Notes: generated by a model not told the origin, from the sequence alone. 64,000 nucleotides of DNA from Haplosporangium gracile (GCA_015499985.1 JAAAUF010000082.1:268-64267); one strand, 5' to 3'; positions 12,001-24,519 are shown, counted from the stretch's first letter. A program made the numbers and translations.

Positions 12001-15000
12001 CCCTTTACTCTGCAACTGGCGCTCATGGTTTCCATGGGCTCATCCGTTTTTTTTTCATTCACTGTGCGTTTGTTCATCGAGTACATCTAATGAAAAATGC
12101 CAGTTGTCTTTTTTCTCTTTCTCATTTCCTTGCTTTCTCCCTTGCTCTCTCCCTTGTTTTCTCCCTCTTTCTATCTTTCTCTCCCTCTCTCTCTGTTTGC
12201 CCTTACTTTTCTCTCTTCTTCTTGCTCTTCTTCTTCTTGTCGTTGTTGCTATTGCTCACGTCATGTCATGGCGCGTGGTTTCTGCAGCACCTCTATCCTC
12301 TCTTTCTCCCTTTCTCCTCTTCCCTCCCTTTTTTTTCTTGTCCCTCATTGAGCCTCCTTCTGTGTGTATCTGTGCCTCCTACTCCTCCTCCTCCTCTTCT
12401 CCTCTCTCTCTTTCCTACTCCTCTCCTCCTCTTTTCTTCCTCCTCCTACCCATTCTGTTCACTCCTATCCTTTCACATTTTTATTCATCCACTTGATCGA
12501 AAAAATGGCGCCAGGCTAGACCAGCGAGTGGACCAGCAATGTTCACCCTCGCGTTGTTTTGTCTGTCATCGTGCTTTCATTTGCTCTCCTTGGTTTGCAC
12601 AACCACCCTTTTTTTTTTCTTCGTTGACCTTTCTAAGGGTGTTGAAGGAACAATTTTGGCCCATCGCTAGCCAGTCAATCCTTGTTTTTTTGGTTGCTTC
12701 CCCTCTGCTGTCTATCTCACATACTTCTTTTTACACACGGACATTGCTTTCCCTTTGGGTTGGGCAGGCATTGTTTATATCTCCTCAATGCCAGGGAGGG
12801 GGTTGGGTTGGGATCAAGTCCCTTTTTCTCCTCTTTCTCCTCCGTCCTCCTCTCTTCCCTCTCTTTACGCATTAGTGCCCATTGAGGTTTTCTTTTCCTA
12901 CTACTCATTCATATTTTACCCAACTTTACTTTCAGTTGTATTTTCTTCTCAACGTCGGACTTTCCTTCTCATTTTTACTTTGCTGCCTTTAACGAACACA
13001 GAATGTTGTTTTAACCTTAAATACTCGTACATTATTTTGCCCACCCCCAATTAGACGCCTATAACATTGCTGGTGCCTTTACTCACCAACAACAACCACA
13101 ACAACAGCAACAATCTTCCTCACCAGAACCACAACAGGAGCAACAACCACAACAAGAATCCTTCTTCCCCCTCTCTTCTGCATCCGTCACATCGTCCACA
13201 ACACCAGTAACATCCGCGACCACAGCAGCCACATTGGCAGCAACAGACTCTACCTCAACGACGTCAACGACTACCAACTTTAATAACGCGTCTGCCACAT
13301 GGGAACAACACCAGCAGAATTCTTCTTCCGCTACTTCGACACCTTCATCTTTGTCTACATCTACTCCTGGTACCTCTTCTACTTTCCAACAGCCTTCTTC
13401 GTCCCCATCACAACCTTTGAACTCTTCCTTGAAGGATCTTATCCAAGAGAGCGACTCCATGCAAATGCAACAACGACACCACCACCAACAGATATACCAT
13501 TCACAATACCAACAGCAACATCAACACCATCAACCGCCACACCTTCACCACCACCTCGGCGGCAGTTCTATGAACGACGACGATCCCTTTGGCGAGTACG
13601 TTGGTATGAGCTCCATGGCACAACATCACCAGCACAACCAGCACCACAACAACCACGGCCGCCACCACATGATGGTCGACAGGTTCTCGCATATGGACGA
13701 TGGTCTTACTCTTGCCATCTCTACTCCTTCCTCTTCCAGCCCAGACATGAGCACCAACAGCAGCGCCAGCATGGGAATCCCACACCACCACCAGCATCAA
13801 CTGAACGTTCATGGAGGTCACAACGGCAACGGGTCTGGTAACGCGTCGACGATTTCGAACCAGGTCTGGTCCCTGGCCGCGGCCCTTCAGCAGAACAACA
13901 ACGGCAATCACAGCATCAACCACAGCAATGGTACTACCAAGCAGCCCAAGGCGACCAAGGCCAAGAAGGCCAGTGCGCGCCCCCCACGCGCGCTCGAATG
14001 CTTCAACTGCAAGGTCACACAGACGCCACTCTGGCGTCGGACCCTGGACCGCAAACATTCCTTGTGCAATGCCTGTGGTCTGTACTACAAGCAGTACAAC
14101 GGTCATCGCCCGCTTCATATCCGCCACAAGCCCTCTCTCAGCCAGAACAACAACTCAGCCAATGGAGGAGCACATCATCAGCAGAACCGAGAGCACGCGT
14201 CGCCCTATACCCTCACTCCTTCTGGTAACGCAGCAGCTAATGCTGCAGCACGCGCAAAGAAGGATTCGTCGGCTTCGTCTCCTGATTCTTCGTCCCCCGT
14301 AATGTCCCCTCGGAGCATCAAGGAGGAGGACGAAGAACCCGAGTCGGGTTCTTCTCCCGCACCCGTACCTGAGAATAGCAACCAGACCGAGAATCATCAG
14401 CAAGCTGGGACTCTTTGCATCGAGACCTCTGCTGAAAAGTCAGGTCAGAACAAGTCCTCTGGTGAGAGCACTACCGTCATCAGTGCCAAGCAGCCTCTGA
14501 CCTTCTCGGATGTCACGGCCAGTTCTCGCGTCAAGAGGAGCAGCAGCAATGGTAACAGCAAGAGCTCGAAGAACGCGTCCCGTCACCGTCAGACCCGCTC
14601 CTTCAACGGGCCTATCCAGACAGAGCTCGCTGGTTTCCCTATGGGCCAGCAGCCCCCCTCTGCAGTTGAATGGCAGCAGCATGGTAATAACCACCCTGAC
14701 ATGTCTGGCAACAACATGGTAGATCAACACCAACAGCAGCACCACCAGCACTTGGCCGGTCAAGACCCAGCCTCGACTGCAGCTGTCTTTGCGCATTACC
14801 ACTCGACAGGTTTCTTGTCAGAGGATTTGAACGATTCGCCTCTCCTCATGGGCGATGGTGGCCCCTTCTCGCCTACCAGCACCTTGTCCTCCCCCCTCAC
14901 GGCTTCGACGATCTCTCCTCTGAGCCACAGTGGTGCCATGAGCGCTTACTCCCTCCCTCCCACAGCCTTGGCCGGCATGACCGTCGACGGCCTCGTTGCC

Positions 15001-15672
15001 TCCTCCAAGGATGAGCTTCTCCACCACCACCACAACCAGCAACAGGACATGAGCAATGCCTCGAGCACAGGATCCCCCCAGAAGTCCCTTATCTTTGACG
15101 ACATGCGGTTCCAAGTTCTGGTCGAGCACATGCGTCCAGGCCAAATGTACAAGTTCCTCAACATCCTCGAGAACCGATGCCATGTCCTCCGTCACCGCCT
15201 CGGTATGCCCAACGACTCTCCTGAGTTTGCCGCCGCTTCTGGTTTGACACCTCAACAACAACAACAGCAGATGAACATCCTGATCGCCCAACAACAGCAT
15301 CAGCAGTCGATGGTCTCGACCCCTACCACAGAGTGTGGTTTCGGGTCCCTGTCCCTGTCCTCCCCACCTGTTAAGGAGGACCGGATGGGATATTCCTGGC
15401 CTACTCCTTCTTATAACCAGCAACAGTACCCTCAGATGGTCGCCACTTCGTATATGGATGGGTCTGAGACGGCGACTATGGAGGCTGAGTGCCACACCTT
15501 CCGTCAGCAGCAAACCTTTCAGCAGGTCGCAGGCCGTGGTGGATCGGAGGATTGTGATGAGCATGATGATGAGGAGGCTCTTAGAAACAATAACAACAAC
15601 AACAGCGCGTACTGGCAACACCAGCAGCAGCAACAGCAAGGACCCATCTCCGTCTTTGCCGCCAGCGACTAA
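9081..15672 (+). CDS. GATA-type zinc-finger transcription factor
   Basis: Nuclear DNA-binding regulator expected to recognise GATA sites. I model three exons: 9081-9092, 9186-9567 and 13055-15672, giving 1003 residues with matching phases. A single finger lies at residues 447-472 with Cys447, Cys450, Cys469 and Cys472 (CX2CX18CX2C), followed by a basic stretch up to [10 protein letters not shown]. This is the fungal 18-residue-loop class, not the 17-residue AreA class. The rest is Gln/His/Ser/Asn-rich, with poly-Gln coded by mixed CAA and CAG. A conserved-looking helical block occupies about residues 810-848. Intron 2 (9568-13054, 3487 bases) is extraordinarily long for a fungus, but the join reads naturally ([12 protein letters not shown]). 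The 12-base first exon is inferred from a GTAATG donor and a CTAAC...CAG acceptor in phase; the conservative alternative start is the ATG triplet run at 9255. Which nutrients or signals it serves cannot be read from the sequence. Confidence 0.9.
9568..13054 (+). other. Giant intron of the GATA gene with an internal pyrimidine-rich zone
   Basis: The intron opens with GTATGT, closes with TTAG, and restores phase exactly (G from exon 2 plus AC from exon 3). The part from about 11040 to 12960 is almost purely C/T-rich on the sense strand, like the leaders in front of other genes in this window. Open frames of up to 305 codons here are low-complexity Ser/Leu/Phe strings and I do not call them genes. 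An internal promoter giving a shorter GATA isoform is plausible but unproven. Confidence 0.65.
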
Positions 15673-15883
15673 ACCTTCCAACAACAACTCCGTCAACTAT
15701 ATCTTTCTTATTTTCTTCTATAGACATTCATTTTTCACTACAAAAAAAAAACCATCCACCTCAGTTTTTAGTACTCATTTTTTTTTCTTTGTATCAACAG
15801 CTTCTCTCATTTTTTTCCTTTGCCCTATGGCCAACCTTATACCTCTGCCAGCCCTCTATTTTGTATAACTCTTTTAGAATCTC

Positions 15884-15926
15884 NNNNNNNNNNNNNNNNN
15901 NNNNNNNNNNNNNNNNNNNNNNNNNN
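15884..15926. other. Assembly gap (N run)
   Basis: There are 43 N characters, followed immediately by a run of about 19 A residues. The gap lies 3' of the GATA stop codon at 15672 and before the convergent gene that ends at 16409. It interrupts no coding exon, but the 3' untranslated region of the GATA gene may be affected. Confidence 0.99.
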
Positions 15927-16024
15927 AAAAAAAAAAAAAAAAAAACATGTTCATATCGCAAAAAACGAATTAATTGACACGATGATTATTGTAATAAGCG
16001 AAATGAAAGGAAGCAAAAGCTATG

Positions 16025-16055
16025 TTTTATTATTATTATTATTATTATTATTTTT
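16025..16055. repeat. (TTA)n microsatellite
   Basis: A TTA trinucleotide tract of about eight units lies between the convergent 3' ends of the GATA gene and the coiled-coil gene. It is non-coding. Confidence 0.9.
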
Positions 16056-16408
16056 GTGCGAAGGCAGAAAGAAGAAAAGGGAAGGGGAGGGGAGTCTATG
16101 TACGAAAAAAAATGACAAGGGAAGAAGGGCGAGGGGAGGAGAGGAGAGTGGGGTAGGGTAGGCATAGAAGCAATGCAGATAAAGTGAAAAAAAAATGAAT
16201 AAGGTATAACGTAATTACAAAAGAGGTCCAATGAAGACAAAAGACGTAAAAGTGCGCAAGCAAGGCGACAGCATGCACACCAATAGCACAGATGAGCAAT
16301 GGGTCTAGCCATGATCCAAACTACCAATCAAGTGTTTGTAAATGGTCAAGTCGACATTAAAAACGAGATCAATTTGTTGCTTTAGATACAGTTGATGTCG
16401 CTGTTTTT

Positions 16409-18629
16409 TTATGCCGCAGTTGTAGCAGTATGAAGAGCCGCGGTCATGATGGAGTTAGAAATGGAGGTGGCAGGTGTTGCCCTCGTCGACTCTTGTTCCT
16501 CTGCAAGGCATTGACTGCCTCCACCAATAGCGTCAATCTCATCCTCGTCAATGACAATTGACTGGTCCGCAGCGTCCAAATCGTCCTCATGAGCAGCATC
16601 TTCCATCGCCTCTTTCTCATCTATTTTCATTTTTCCACAACGAGAAAAAGAGAAACATCGCGTAGGTAAGCATACCGCATGCTGCTGTGTAAACAAAGTT
16701 AAAAACGAAAAAGAAAACAAACACCAACGAACAACGTGGGATTAACTTACACATATCAAAAGACGAGAGGACTTTGACGCCAGCGGGTTTAGAGGACTGG
16801 TCAAGTGCTTGCTTGGCCTCATACAACATCTGGTCGATGGTGAGACACAATCTCTTGAAGGTCATGTCTGCCTGTCGTTCGGATTCTGTTAGTTCATGAA
16901 TTATCACTGCAGCCTCAGGGCTCGTGGTACCGTTCATTGTGCTCATCAATGAAGAGTCTTGATCGCCCTTGTCCGATGCCATCCAGCTCAGGTCGCCTCC
17001 GAATTGTGCCCTAGGTAAGTGGTTCGAGATCATAATTTAGTTCGCGAAACGTGTTAGCGAACACATGATCCAGTGGTAAATTGTTGATGGCAGATAGGAG
17101 AGGAAGAGCATACATAAAAAAAGGGGGTTACATGCCATCATAGACACAAAAACACCACACTAACAACAGACCCCAACGACAACAAAAAAAGCAAGTCCCC
17201 CTTACGATTGCATCCGCGTCTTGAGTTCCTGCATTTCCGCTGCTTGCTTGCGAATAGTAGCCTCCAAGGTCTGGTTGATCTGCAACAGCGATGTATTCGA
17301 GATCTCTAGGTCTGCAATCTTGCGTCTCGTCCGTGCAGCTTCCTCCTGTCGCCTGTTCTCCTCTGCCAGCTTACTCGCTGCCGCCACGCTTGCTGCTCCT
17401 GAGGTTGGTGTTTTGATGGGCGCTGACCGGATTAGAGTTGACAGCGAAGCGTTTTGTAAAGAAGAACCACCAGGCGATGTTGGTGGCGGTGGGAGATGAT
17501 TCAAAGGTGCAGGTGTGGAGGAAGTTGGAGAAGTCGACCCGAGTTCATATCCATTGGAGTTTCTCTTAGATGGAGTGCTGACCCATGAAAGCGAAGACGA
17601 CGATGTTGATGAAGACAATGAGGTCGACAATATTCCTCCGCTATTGGCGGTTGACATCCCGTTCAAAGAGTGTCCCGACGAAGAAGCAGAAATGACGGAG
17701 AGCGAGGGTATAGAGATAGAAGAGACGCCCGGCGTCGTTGTTGTTCCTGAACTTGTTGAAGGGAATGCTGCTGTGGTAGTAGGAGGGACGGTATTGATTT
17801 TGATGGCTGCCCCAGCAGCAATCCGCATCGGTTTGGCTGTGGTGGATACTGTGGACGATGCTGAACCGCGGGTCCTGGTTCCTATTGAAGATCCTGCGGC
17901 AGAGACAACTGAGGACGAGGATGCGATTTTGGGTCCAGACGAGGAGCGGGTCGGGGCCATGGACGAGTGTCCAAAGGGGAGGCTGTTGATGTGATGCCCT
18001 CCGCCGCCCGAGAACAATTGGATCGGGTCTTCAACAGAGTCCTCGGACACGGTCCCATCGTCCGAAGAAGTCACCGAGCCCTCCTGACGTGCACTACTTC
18101 GGCGTCCTGCTGCTGTTACTGGTGTTGTACCTTTCCCGACCGAGACACCAAATCCTCCTGTTATAGTTGGTCCTGCTGATGCAGATATCGTGCTATTACT
18201 TCCCGTGCCAATCCGTCTGACGACACCGACAGTACTACCACCACCAACAACACTCCCTCCTTTACTGTTCCTGACGATGGGTGCTGTCGAACCACTAGTT
18301 GCTGGTATCATATCTCCTCCTCGCGAAGACGAAGGCACAGGACTGCTGCTCGTATTCCTGCCAGAAAGCGAATTCATAGTCACCACCGACCCGGACGATC
18401 GCATCTTGACCGCCGGCCGAGGTCTTGGCGGTTGCTGTTGCTGCATCGTCTGTTGTTGTTGTTGTGAGGGAGAAGAGGAAGAGGCGAGTCGAGTGGGCTT
18501 TGTGAGAGGGATGGAAGAGATGTCCATTTGGGCCATGGCGGCTATTTTGGCTCGTCTTGGTGGGCCTGCATGGCTGGAGGAGACGCTGGATATATTGCTG
18601 GACCTGGATGAGGGACGAGCAGTGTTCAT
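16409..18629 (-). CDS. Ser/Thr-rich coiled-coil protein of unknown function
   Basis: I do not recognise this protein. Three exons on the - strand (18629-17206, 17010-16751, 16620-16409) give 631 residues with consistent phases. Residues 1 to about 415 are disordered and rich in Ser, Thr, Gly and Pro, with a Gln-rich patch near residue 65. Residues about 418-475 form a strong coiled coil with heptads such as LEISNTSLLQINQTLEATI. Residues 505-548 are again helical (PEAAVIIHELTESERQADMT then KRLCLTIDQMLYEAKQALD), and 563-631 is an acidic tail full of Asp and Glu. The exon 2-3 join gives FDMYEKEAMEDAAHEDD. No upstream in-frame ATG extends the start at 18629. The layout, a basic Ser-rich head followed by a coiled coil and an acidic end, is seen in microtubule- and spindle-associated proteins, but that is only a resemblance. 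Confidence 0.82.
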
Positions 18630-18750
18630 GGTATCAACGTCGATTGTATTGCAGGATATGTGTTGTACGGGCGTACAGGCTGGTTGTGTTGGTAGTTTTT
18701 TTTTTGTTGGGTCTGGTCTGTACAGTCTCTGCCTTTGGTGTGTTGAGAAT

Positions 18751-18791
<41 letters not shown>

Positions 18792-19110
18792 TGTGTGAGA
18801 AAGGATCGTGGGATTAGAAGGTGTTGTGCAAGTTGAGCAAGTGGCAGGTGGGGAAAGGATTAAGCCAGTGAGTTGGGAAGGGCAAAGAAGATAGCTAGGG
18901 GTGCAGGGGTATATGGTTGTTTTGGAAAGAGGATGTAGTTGATCAAAAGAGACGGAAGATGATGAAAAGAAAGACAGTAAAAAGAAAAAAAGCAATGGGG
19001 TTTCGCACAATGTGTGTGTATGTCTAAGTATGTCCCAAGGCGAAAAATAATTTACAGGTGGATGGAGGCCAAGACAACCCTATGAGCTACGAGGCTAAAA
19101 AAAAATTAAA
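18630..19110 (-). promoter_or_regulatory. Upstream leader of the coiled-coil gene
   Basis: The + strand is purine-rich here, so the sense strand of the - strand gene is C/T-rich, including the (CT)18 tract. The frame upstream of the start ATG at 18629 stays open but has no further ATG in a credible context and becomes low-complexity. I take it as 5' untranslated region and promoter by analogy with the other leaders in the window. Confidence 0.4.
18753..18788. repeat. (AG)18 microsatellite
   Basis: A perfect AG tract lies just upstream of the - strand coiled-coil gene. Read on the sense strand of that gene it is (CT)n, matching the pyrimidine-rich leaders of the other genes. It probably lies in the 5' untranslated region or core promoter. 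Confidence 0.95.
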
Positions 19111-19561
19111 TTTTGCATAGGTCCAGTACTCTCTCTCTCATTGACATCGGACCATGTCCCACCATCACTCGCCCCACTGCTCTGCCTCCAACGACAAATA
19201 ACTTCTTCTTCCGTCTCCCTCGACCCCCTACCATATCTTTCCACTCATTATTGTTTTTCATTTCCCACTTCACACCCCCTTCTTTCTCATTCCGATGCGA
19301 TGCGCTCGCTTGCCCAATGCTTTCTTCCCCTATGGGTATTCTCGTATCAACACAAACAGAGGGAGAGCGGATCTGTTTGTTTTCTTTTCGTTGACCTTTT
19401 TCCTTTGTGCGACATAGACTTCAATATTTTTTGGGACCTTTTGTCTCTCTGTCTGTCTGATGTTGTTGACTGACCGACAGACAAACCGACAGAGAGACAG
19501 ACAACAGAGACAGGCACAACGGGAGTGGGAGGGTCAACTGGTAGAGTTCCCAGTCCACCCT

Positions 19562-19615
<54 letters not shown>
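19562..19615. repeat. Imperfect (CT)n tract
   Basis: This is a CT repeat of about 54 bases with one T insertion near 19580, in gene-free DNA. Confidence 0.9.
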
Positions 19616-19618
<3 letters not shown>

Positions 19619-22600
19619 GGACGTCCTACATACACATCAACAAAGTATGTAAAATTTGCATGCGGAGTGTGGAGAACGGACCAAACAAACAGTCGACGGG
19701 AATAATGATAAAAAAGGCGAAAACAGCAGGTCGATGCTGACCCCTATCATCATCATACCATGGACATTCACTTACCCATAGACATACAACAGAACATCTG
19801 AAAAAAAAAAGAGAGAAGAAGGCGAAGCATGCATCACAGCGTCCAAAAAAGTAGAAAATCACAATTACAACGAGGCAGGCCATGGTCCATGGGCAAGGCA
19901 GCAGGGCAAGGCAGCAGGGCAAAACATTTCCCTTTCGTTTGCACTGTCCTTCTCCACCTCCCCAATCGATTACCGACCGCCATCAATCAAATGAATAAAT
20001 GCTATTTTTGTTGACCGAGAAAGAGCGAGAGCGAGAACGAGCCCATGGGTACAGATGTGGGAGAAGAGGATGCACATAATAGAAAATGAAATAAACGACG
20101 TGTTCTCTGCTCATTTTGCGTTGGCTCGTGTCCTCGCATGCCAGTGTGTAAAATAACAATGGAGAAGGACAATGGACGGTATATATGTCTATGTTTTCTT
20201 TAGAGTGCGCAGATGTGAAGAGAAGGAATACGGTTCAAATCTCCACATGCCAGTGGAGCGTGTTTTCTGTTATGTGTGTGCTTTGCATTGTTGGGAGTCG
20301 AAGTAACCCTTTTTCTTTTACTTCCACGCGAATGATGAAAGCCTCCGCTACGTAAGGAAATAATCGAAAGAGCAACCAAAGCAGAATCAAAAGAAAAGAA
20401 TGGACAAAAAAAAAAAAAAAAAAGAAGACGATAGTCGCAAGGATCTCCACCTCACCAACTGCGACCTACCACTACTCGGTCTCCTAGGATCCACTCTGCC
20501 GGTCCTCTGTTTCTTGTTGTATGATGTAAGCGGATCGTCGAAAAGCAAGTGATTACCACCACTACCACCACCACCAGCACAATAAACAAAGAAAGGTGAA
20601 GGTATAAAAAGAGATTACAAGCAAAAAAAAAAGGTCCGAGGGAAGGATAGGAGATATGTTAGGTCAAAAAGCTCATTCTACAAAGACAGCTCGTCACGCT
20701 AGGCACATAAAAAAGAGGTGATCGCTTTTGGTCTCAGGTACGAAAATCGATTGATTTGATCACAAAGAGCCAGGAGTGGCTAGTGATCATATCAGTGATA
20801 AGATTTTTGTCCATGCCTGGTCTCAAAGGGCACAAATGAGAGTGACCATGGATCCATGAATTAAAACAAGTTTTCCTTTCTTGGGTCGCTATGTAAAACA
20901 AATAATAGAGGTCTCACTCCAAGTATTCAAGATAGAAATCACGTTTTGTGTGTTACTTGGTTCAAATACGCCTTCACTTTCCTTGTGTAGAGGCTTGGCC
21001 CTGTCTTGTTCGCAGTCTAAAAGCAGAGATGACAATGTGAACGCTGCTGTATCCGGTGTAGTTATATCTCCTCCTTGGGATCATCATCATCAACAACATT
21101 CATTATCTTGGCCGCCTTGAATTTCAAATTTCAACCCCACAGGGAGGTACGAAGAAGGACTTAAGCATTTGGGCTCTTATGTATATCTTGCTGTAGGTGA
21201 TTATCATCAACACCTCCCTCCCCCATCGGTCCACATCTACCTGAATTACGAAGAAGGGGGTCAGTCCACATATCTCGCAAAAAATATAATTGACCAGAGG
21301 GGTGTCAAGGAGAGAGAAAAAGAGAGGGCGAGAAAGAAAGGATGGCATTTTTTAAAAGATTTGCAGGGACAAGGAGCTTCTTGGACTGACTGAAGCACGA
21401 ACAAGGAAAGAGAAAAAAAAAAAGGATAAGAATGTCCTCCCTCTCATCCCTCTTATCTTCCTCATACCTTTGGCTTGCCACAATAACCCACATTCAAAAA
21501 TTTCTGGTGTTGTCGTGGTGAAGCCGTATGCTTGTTTAGCTCGTCTGCTATACTTGTTCTTTGTCACAATAAAATACGCGATGTATAACACCTTAAAACA
21601 CGAGACGATCCATAGTCCAAAATGAAAGAGTTGTTCTTGTTACCTGTTTCCCTTCGAGCCTATGGTTCATCTGAGTGTATTTTGACGTGATCTGGCCTCA
21701 TAGAACCGTGTGCAATGTGGCGAGTTTGTTACCACTTTCTAGCAAAAAGGGTTGAACCCTCGCAAAGGGTTTGCTGTTTTCTGGTACGGTACCGACTGCG
21801 CGAGGTCGGGATCAAACAAGAGCAGAGTACTAAGGAAAGGGACATGTTCAAGATAATTCAGTTTTTCGGCTTCGTACGACAATCCGATGATATACTTTAT
21901 TGATGGATCGACGAAAAAAAAAATACAATGCGAAAACGCGATGCCAATTGATCCTGATTAGGCATGTTTGTTCGTTTGTTTGTTTGTTGTTTGTGAATGA
22001 AAACGATCGCATGCAACAAACATCCACGTTGGAACATGGCCGTAAGATTGTGTAAGGAGAAAATAAAGCAGGTTTGTTGGTAGTTTTATTAATACACGCT
22101 CGCTCATTTCCACGCGGGTTGCCGCGTAACGTAAACGCCAATGGGGAGGAGACAGAGAAAAGGTGATGAACTTTCAGTTCTCACTCTTTCTCTCAGATGC
22201 CTTGGTATCTCTCTCCGCGAATGGTTAAACGAAGTGGTGTATTGTCGTAGTACGCAGTGGTGGTGAAAACTTGGTCAATCGATGTTCAATGGGTTGACAA
22301 AAACAAAGATAAAAGGACTAGTCCACTGAATGGACTTTCTAAGTGATCATCCAACAGCATGCATTGGTCTCTTCATCCCTCTGTCTTTCTATCTCTTTAT
22401 CTCCCTCTCTGTCTCGCTCTGTGTGTGTGTAATGAATGTGGTTTTTGGAGATGTCCATCCGTGACGTGTTCAACATTTCTGGTCCATCGTCCATCGTCCT
22501 TCGTTCTCTCATTCTCTCTGTCTCCTTTTTTTGTCAGTCTCTCTTTTCCCTCTCATATCGCACGCGATGATTCCTCCTGTCCACTCCATCCATTCTTTCA

Positions 22601-24219
22601 TCTTCAAAGTAGCACCCCCTTAGTTTTCTGTCGTAAATTCTAACAAGCCCTCTCTCTTTTCTCCTTACAAAACAAGAGACAATATCAAAAAAAGTCACCA
22701 ATTCTCTCCGAAGTACATCCACACGTCCACAAGAAAGAAACAGACCAGAAGAAACTATTAGCAAACATGATGCTGCACAATGATGAGAAAAAGAGCAAAG
22801 ACTGAAAGAGCATTCATATAACAAAAAAATGGACTCTCATTCCGTTTCGTAAAAGACGGAGGAAGACAGACCCCAGTCATCACCTTTTCATTTTACTATT
22901 ATTCTAGGAGCCTAGTCATTGATTGGATCACCAGTTATCAAAGGTTTACCGTCCAATGTTGAACAAAAAGAGGTGGAGAAAAAAGCCCAACCCATCCTTT
23001 GGTCTTCAGTTCTTGAGCCGTCTTTATCTTTGCCCCCACTTTCTTGTGTACCCTTTCCCCCCCTTTGTCGTCCCTTTCTCTGTCTCCTGACCTCCGTGCC
23101 ACTTCAAGAGAGAGGGATACAAAAATCACTTTGGACACGACTTTTCTTTCAACCACAAACAACACACCAAACAAGTCAATTGCCTATTTTAGTGACCTTT
23201 GTCCATGCAAAAATATGAACCGCAATAGAAGATTGTCGATCCAAGAAAGAAAAATAACAAAGCTCTGTTTTCGACTCTTTTGCAAAAAAAAACACATAAC
23301 CATGCTATTCAAGGACCCTTGAATCTTTCTCAATGGACAGGACACAAGGCCACACAAGTGCACTCATCACCCTTGGTAATATTAGATAGCTCCGAAGTAC
23401 TTGATAAAACCCATGCGATCATCATTACATGTACTCCAAGGGGAAAATGGCCATTATATGGCATCTGGAGCAAGTTGCTCCTGACAATCATTATGAAGCT
23501 GATTCAAAGTTGACTTGTTCACGATGCGTCGAGTACCCAAACCATCACGGACACAATGCACATTGTCAAATCGGGCATAAAAATGCGCGACCATACAACA
23601 CCACCCAATTTGGAAATCCAAATTGAACCACCACACGAGATGCGCGATGAGGATAGTAAAGGGGTCCGCGCGCGAGCGAAAGATAGAGCTCTCACCACAG
23701 CATGCTCTTGAGATTAAACCCCGCTTAGCTTATTTCTTGTTTGCATATGGACGTGGTGTTACCACACCGTCATGAAAGAGAGAGAAAAGCATGAACTAAA
23801 AAACGAAAGAAAGATGAGAGCAAGAGATAGCCATTAGCCTAGTGTTTGTTGTGTGGGTGGGTGTACGAGAAGACGAGAGAAGGCGCGCATGAAACGATAC
23901 TTTGTACTACGGTGCCTAAGCTTCTTGTGTGTAGTGTTTGTGTGTCTATTATGAGGGAAATGGCTGTGAACATGCAAAAAGGGACATTGGACACAGTCCA
24001 GAAATAAAAAGTCCTTTTGTCATGAGCTGCTTGATGTGGTTCATTCAGCACACAGAAAGAAAATCTACTCCCCACACATAGAGAAAGAGAAGTCAGTGGC
24101 AAGAGACAGGCAAGAGGGAAGACACAGACAGAGGGAGCGAGAGAGAGAGAGAAGGAAAAAGGTAGTCAGAGTGAACATGAACGTATTTTTGGATTGGACG
24201 TGTACGAGGGATATCAACA

Positions 24220-24299
24220 GAGAGAGAGACAGAGAGTGAGACAGAGAGAGACAGAGAGAGAGACAGAGAGAAAGAGAGTGAGAGTGAGAGTGAGAGTGA
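24220..24299. repeat. GAGA/GACAGA simple repeat
   Basis: An interrupted purine repeat is built from GAGA, GACAGAGA and GTGAGA units. It is low in complexity and non-coding. The reverse strand is the equivalent TCTC/TCAC repeat. Confidence 0.85.
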
Positions 24300-24519
24300 T
24301 ATGTAACTGGACAAAAAGCACATTCCTTGGATACAGAAACAACTGAATAGAGAACCTTAGTGGTACCTAAAGTACCACAACTACCATGTGCAGTTAGCAA
24401 GCAGGCAAAGAACAATCTGCTACTACCAGCACTACTCAATTCGCAGCAGCGCTTTTCATTTCTTACTTCCGCAAGTCCAGAGAGACGGAGAAAATTTCTT
24501 TAAAAAAAAGGGAGCTCAA

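Larger units (their letters stand above)
19111..24519. other. Gene-free interval with scattered C/T-rich patches
   Basis: No credible coding region is visible over about 5.4 kb. There is an imperfect (CT)n tract at 19562-19615, a short tandem GCAGCAGGGCAAG around 19895-19921, an A-run near 20406, a (TTTG)n tract near 21967-21990, and a GAGA-rich block at 24220-24299. C/T-rich patches on the + strand at about 19115-19340 and 22350-22660 resemble gene leaders but are not followed by a readable protein. The frame near 23429-23626 has a few Cys and His residues, too little for a domain call. Confidence 0.55.

Noticed and set aside
11579..12496. 305-codon open frame in the GATA intron
   Set aside because: It is translated C/T-rich low-complexity DNA (Ser, Leu, Phe, Pro strings), with overlapping open frames in other phases, as expected for pyrimidine-only sequence.
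14818..15696. 292-codon - strand frame opposite GATA exon 3
   Set aside because: Antisense of a Gln/Ser-rich coding exon; it has no domain and no independent features.
15789..16161. Frames running through the N gap after the GATA gene
   Set aside because: They are translations across unknown bases and a poly-A run, and carry no information.
17515..18798. Long + strand frames opposite the coiled-coil gene
   Set aside because: They are antisense shadows of exon 1 of the - strand gene, which has consistent splicing and a plausible protein.
23429..23626. Cys/His-rich frame resembling a zinc knuckle
   Set aside because: Spacing does not fit CX2CX4HX4C or another known finger, and no reverse transcriptase or gag-like sequence is nearby.
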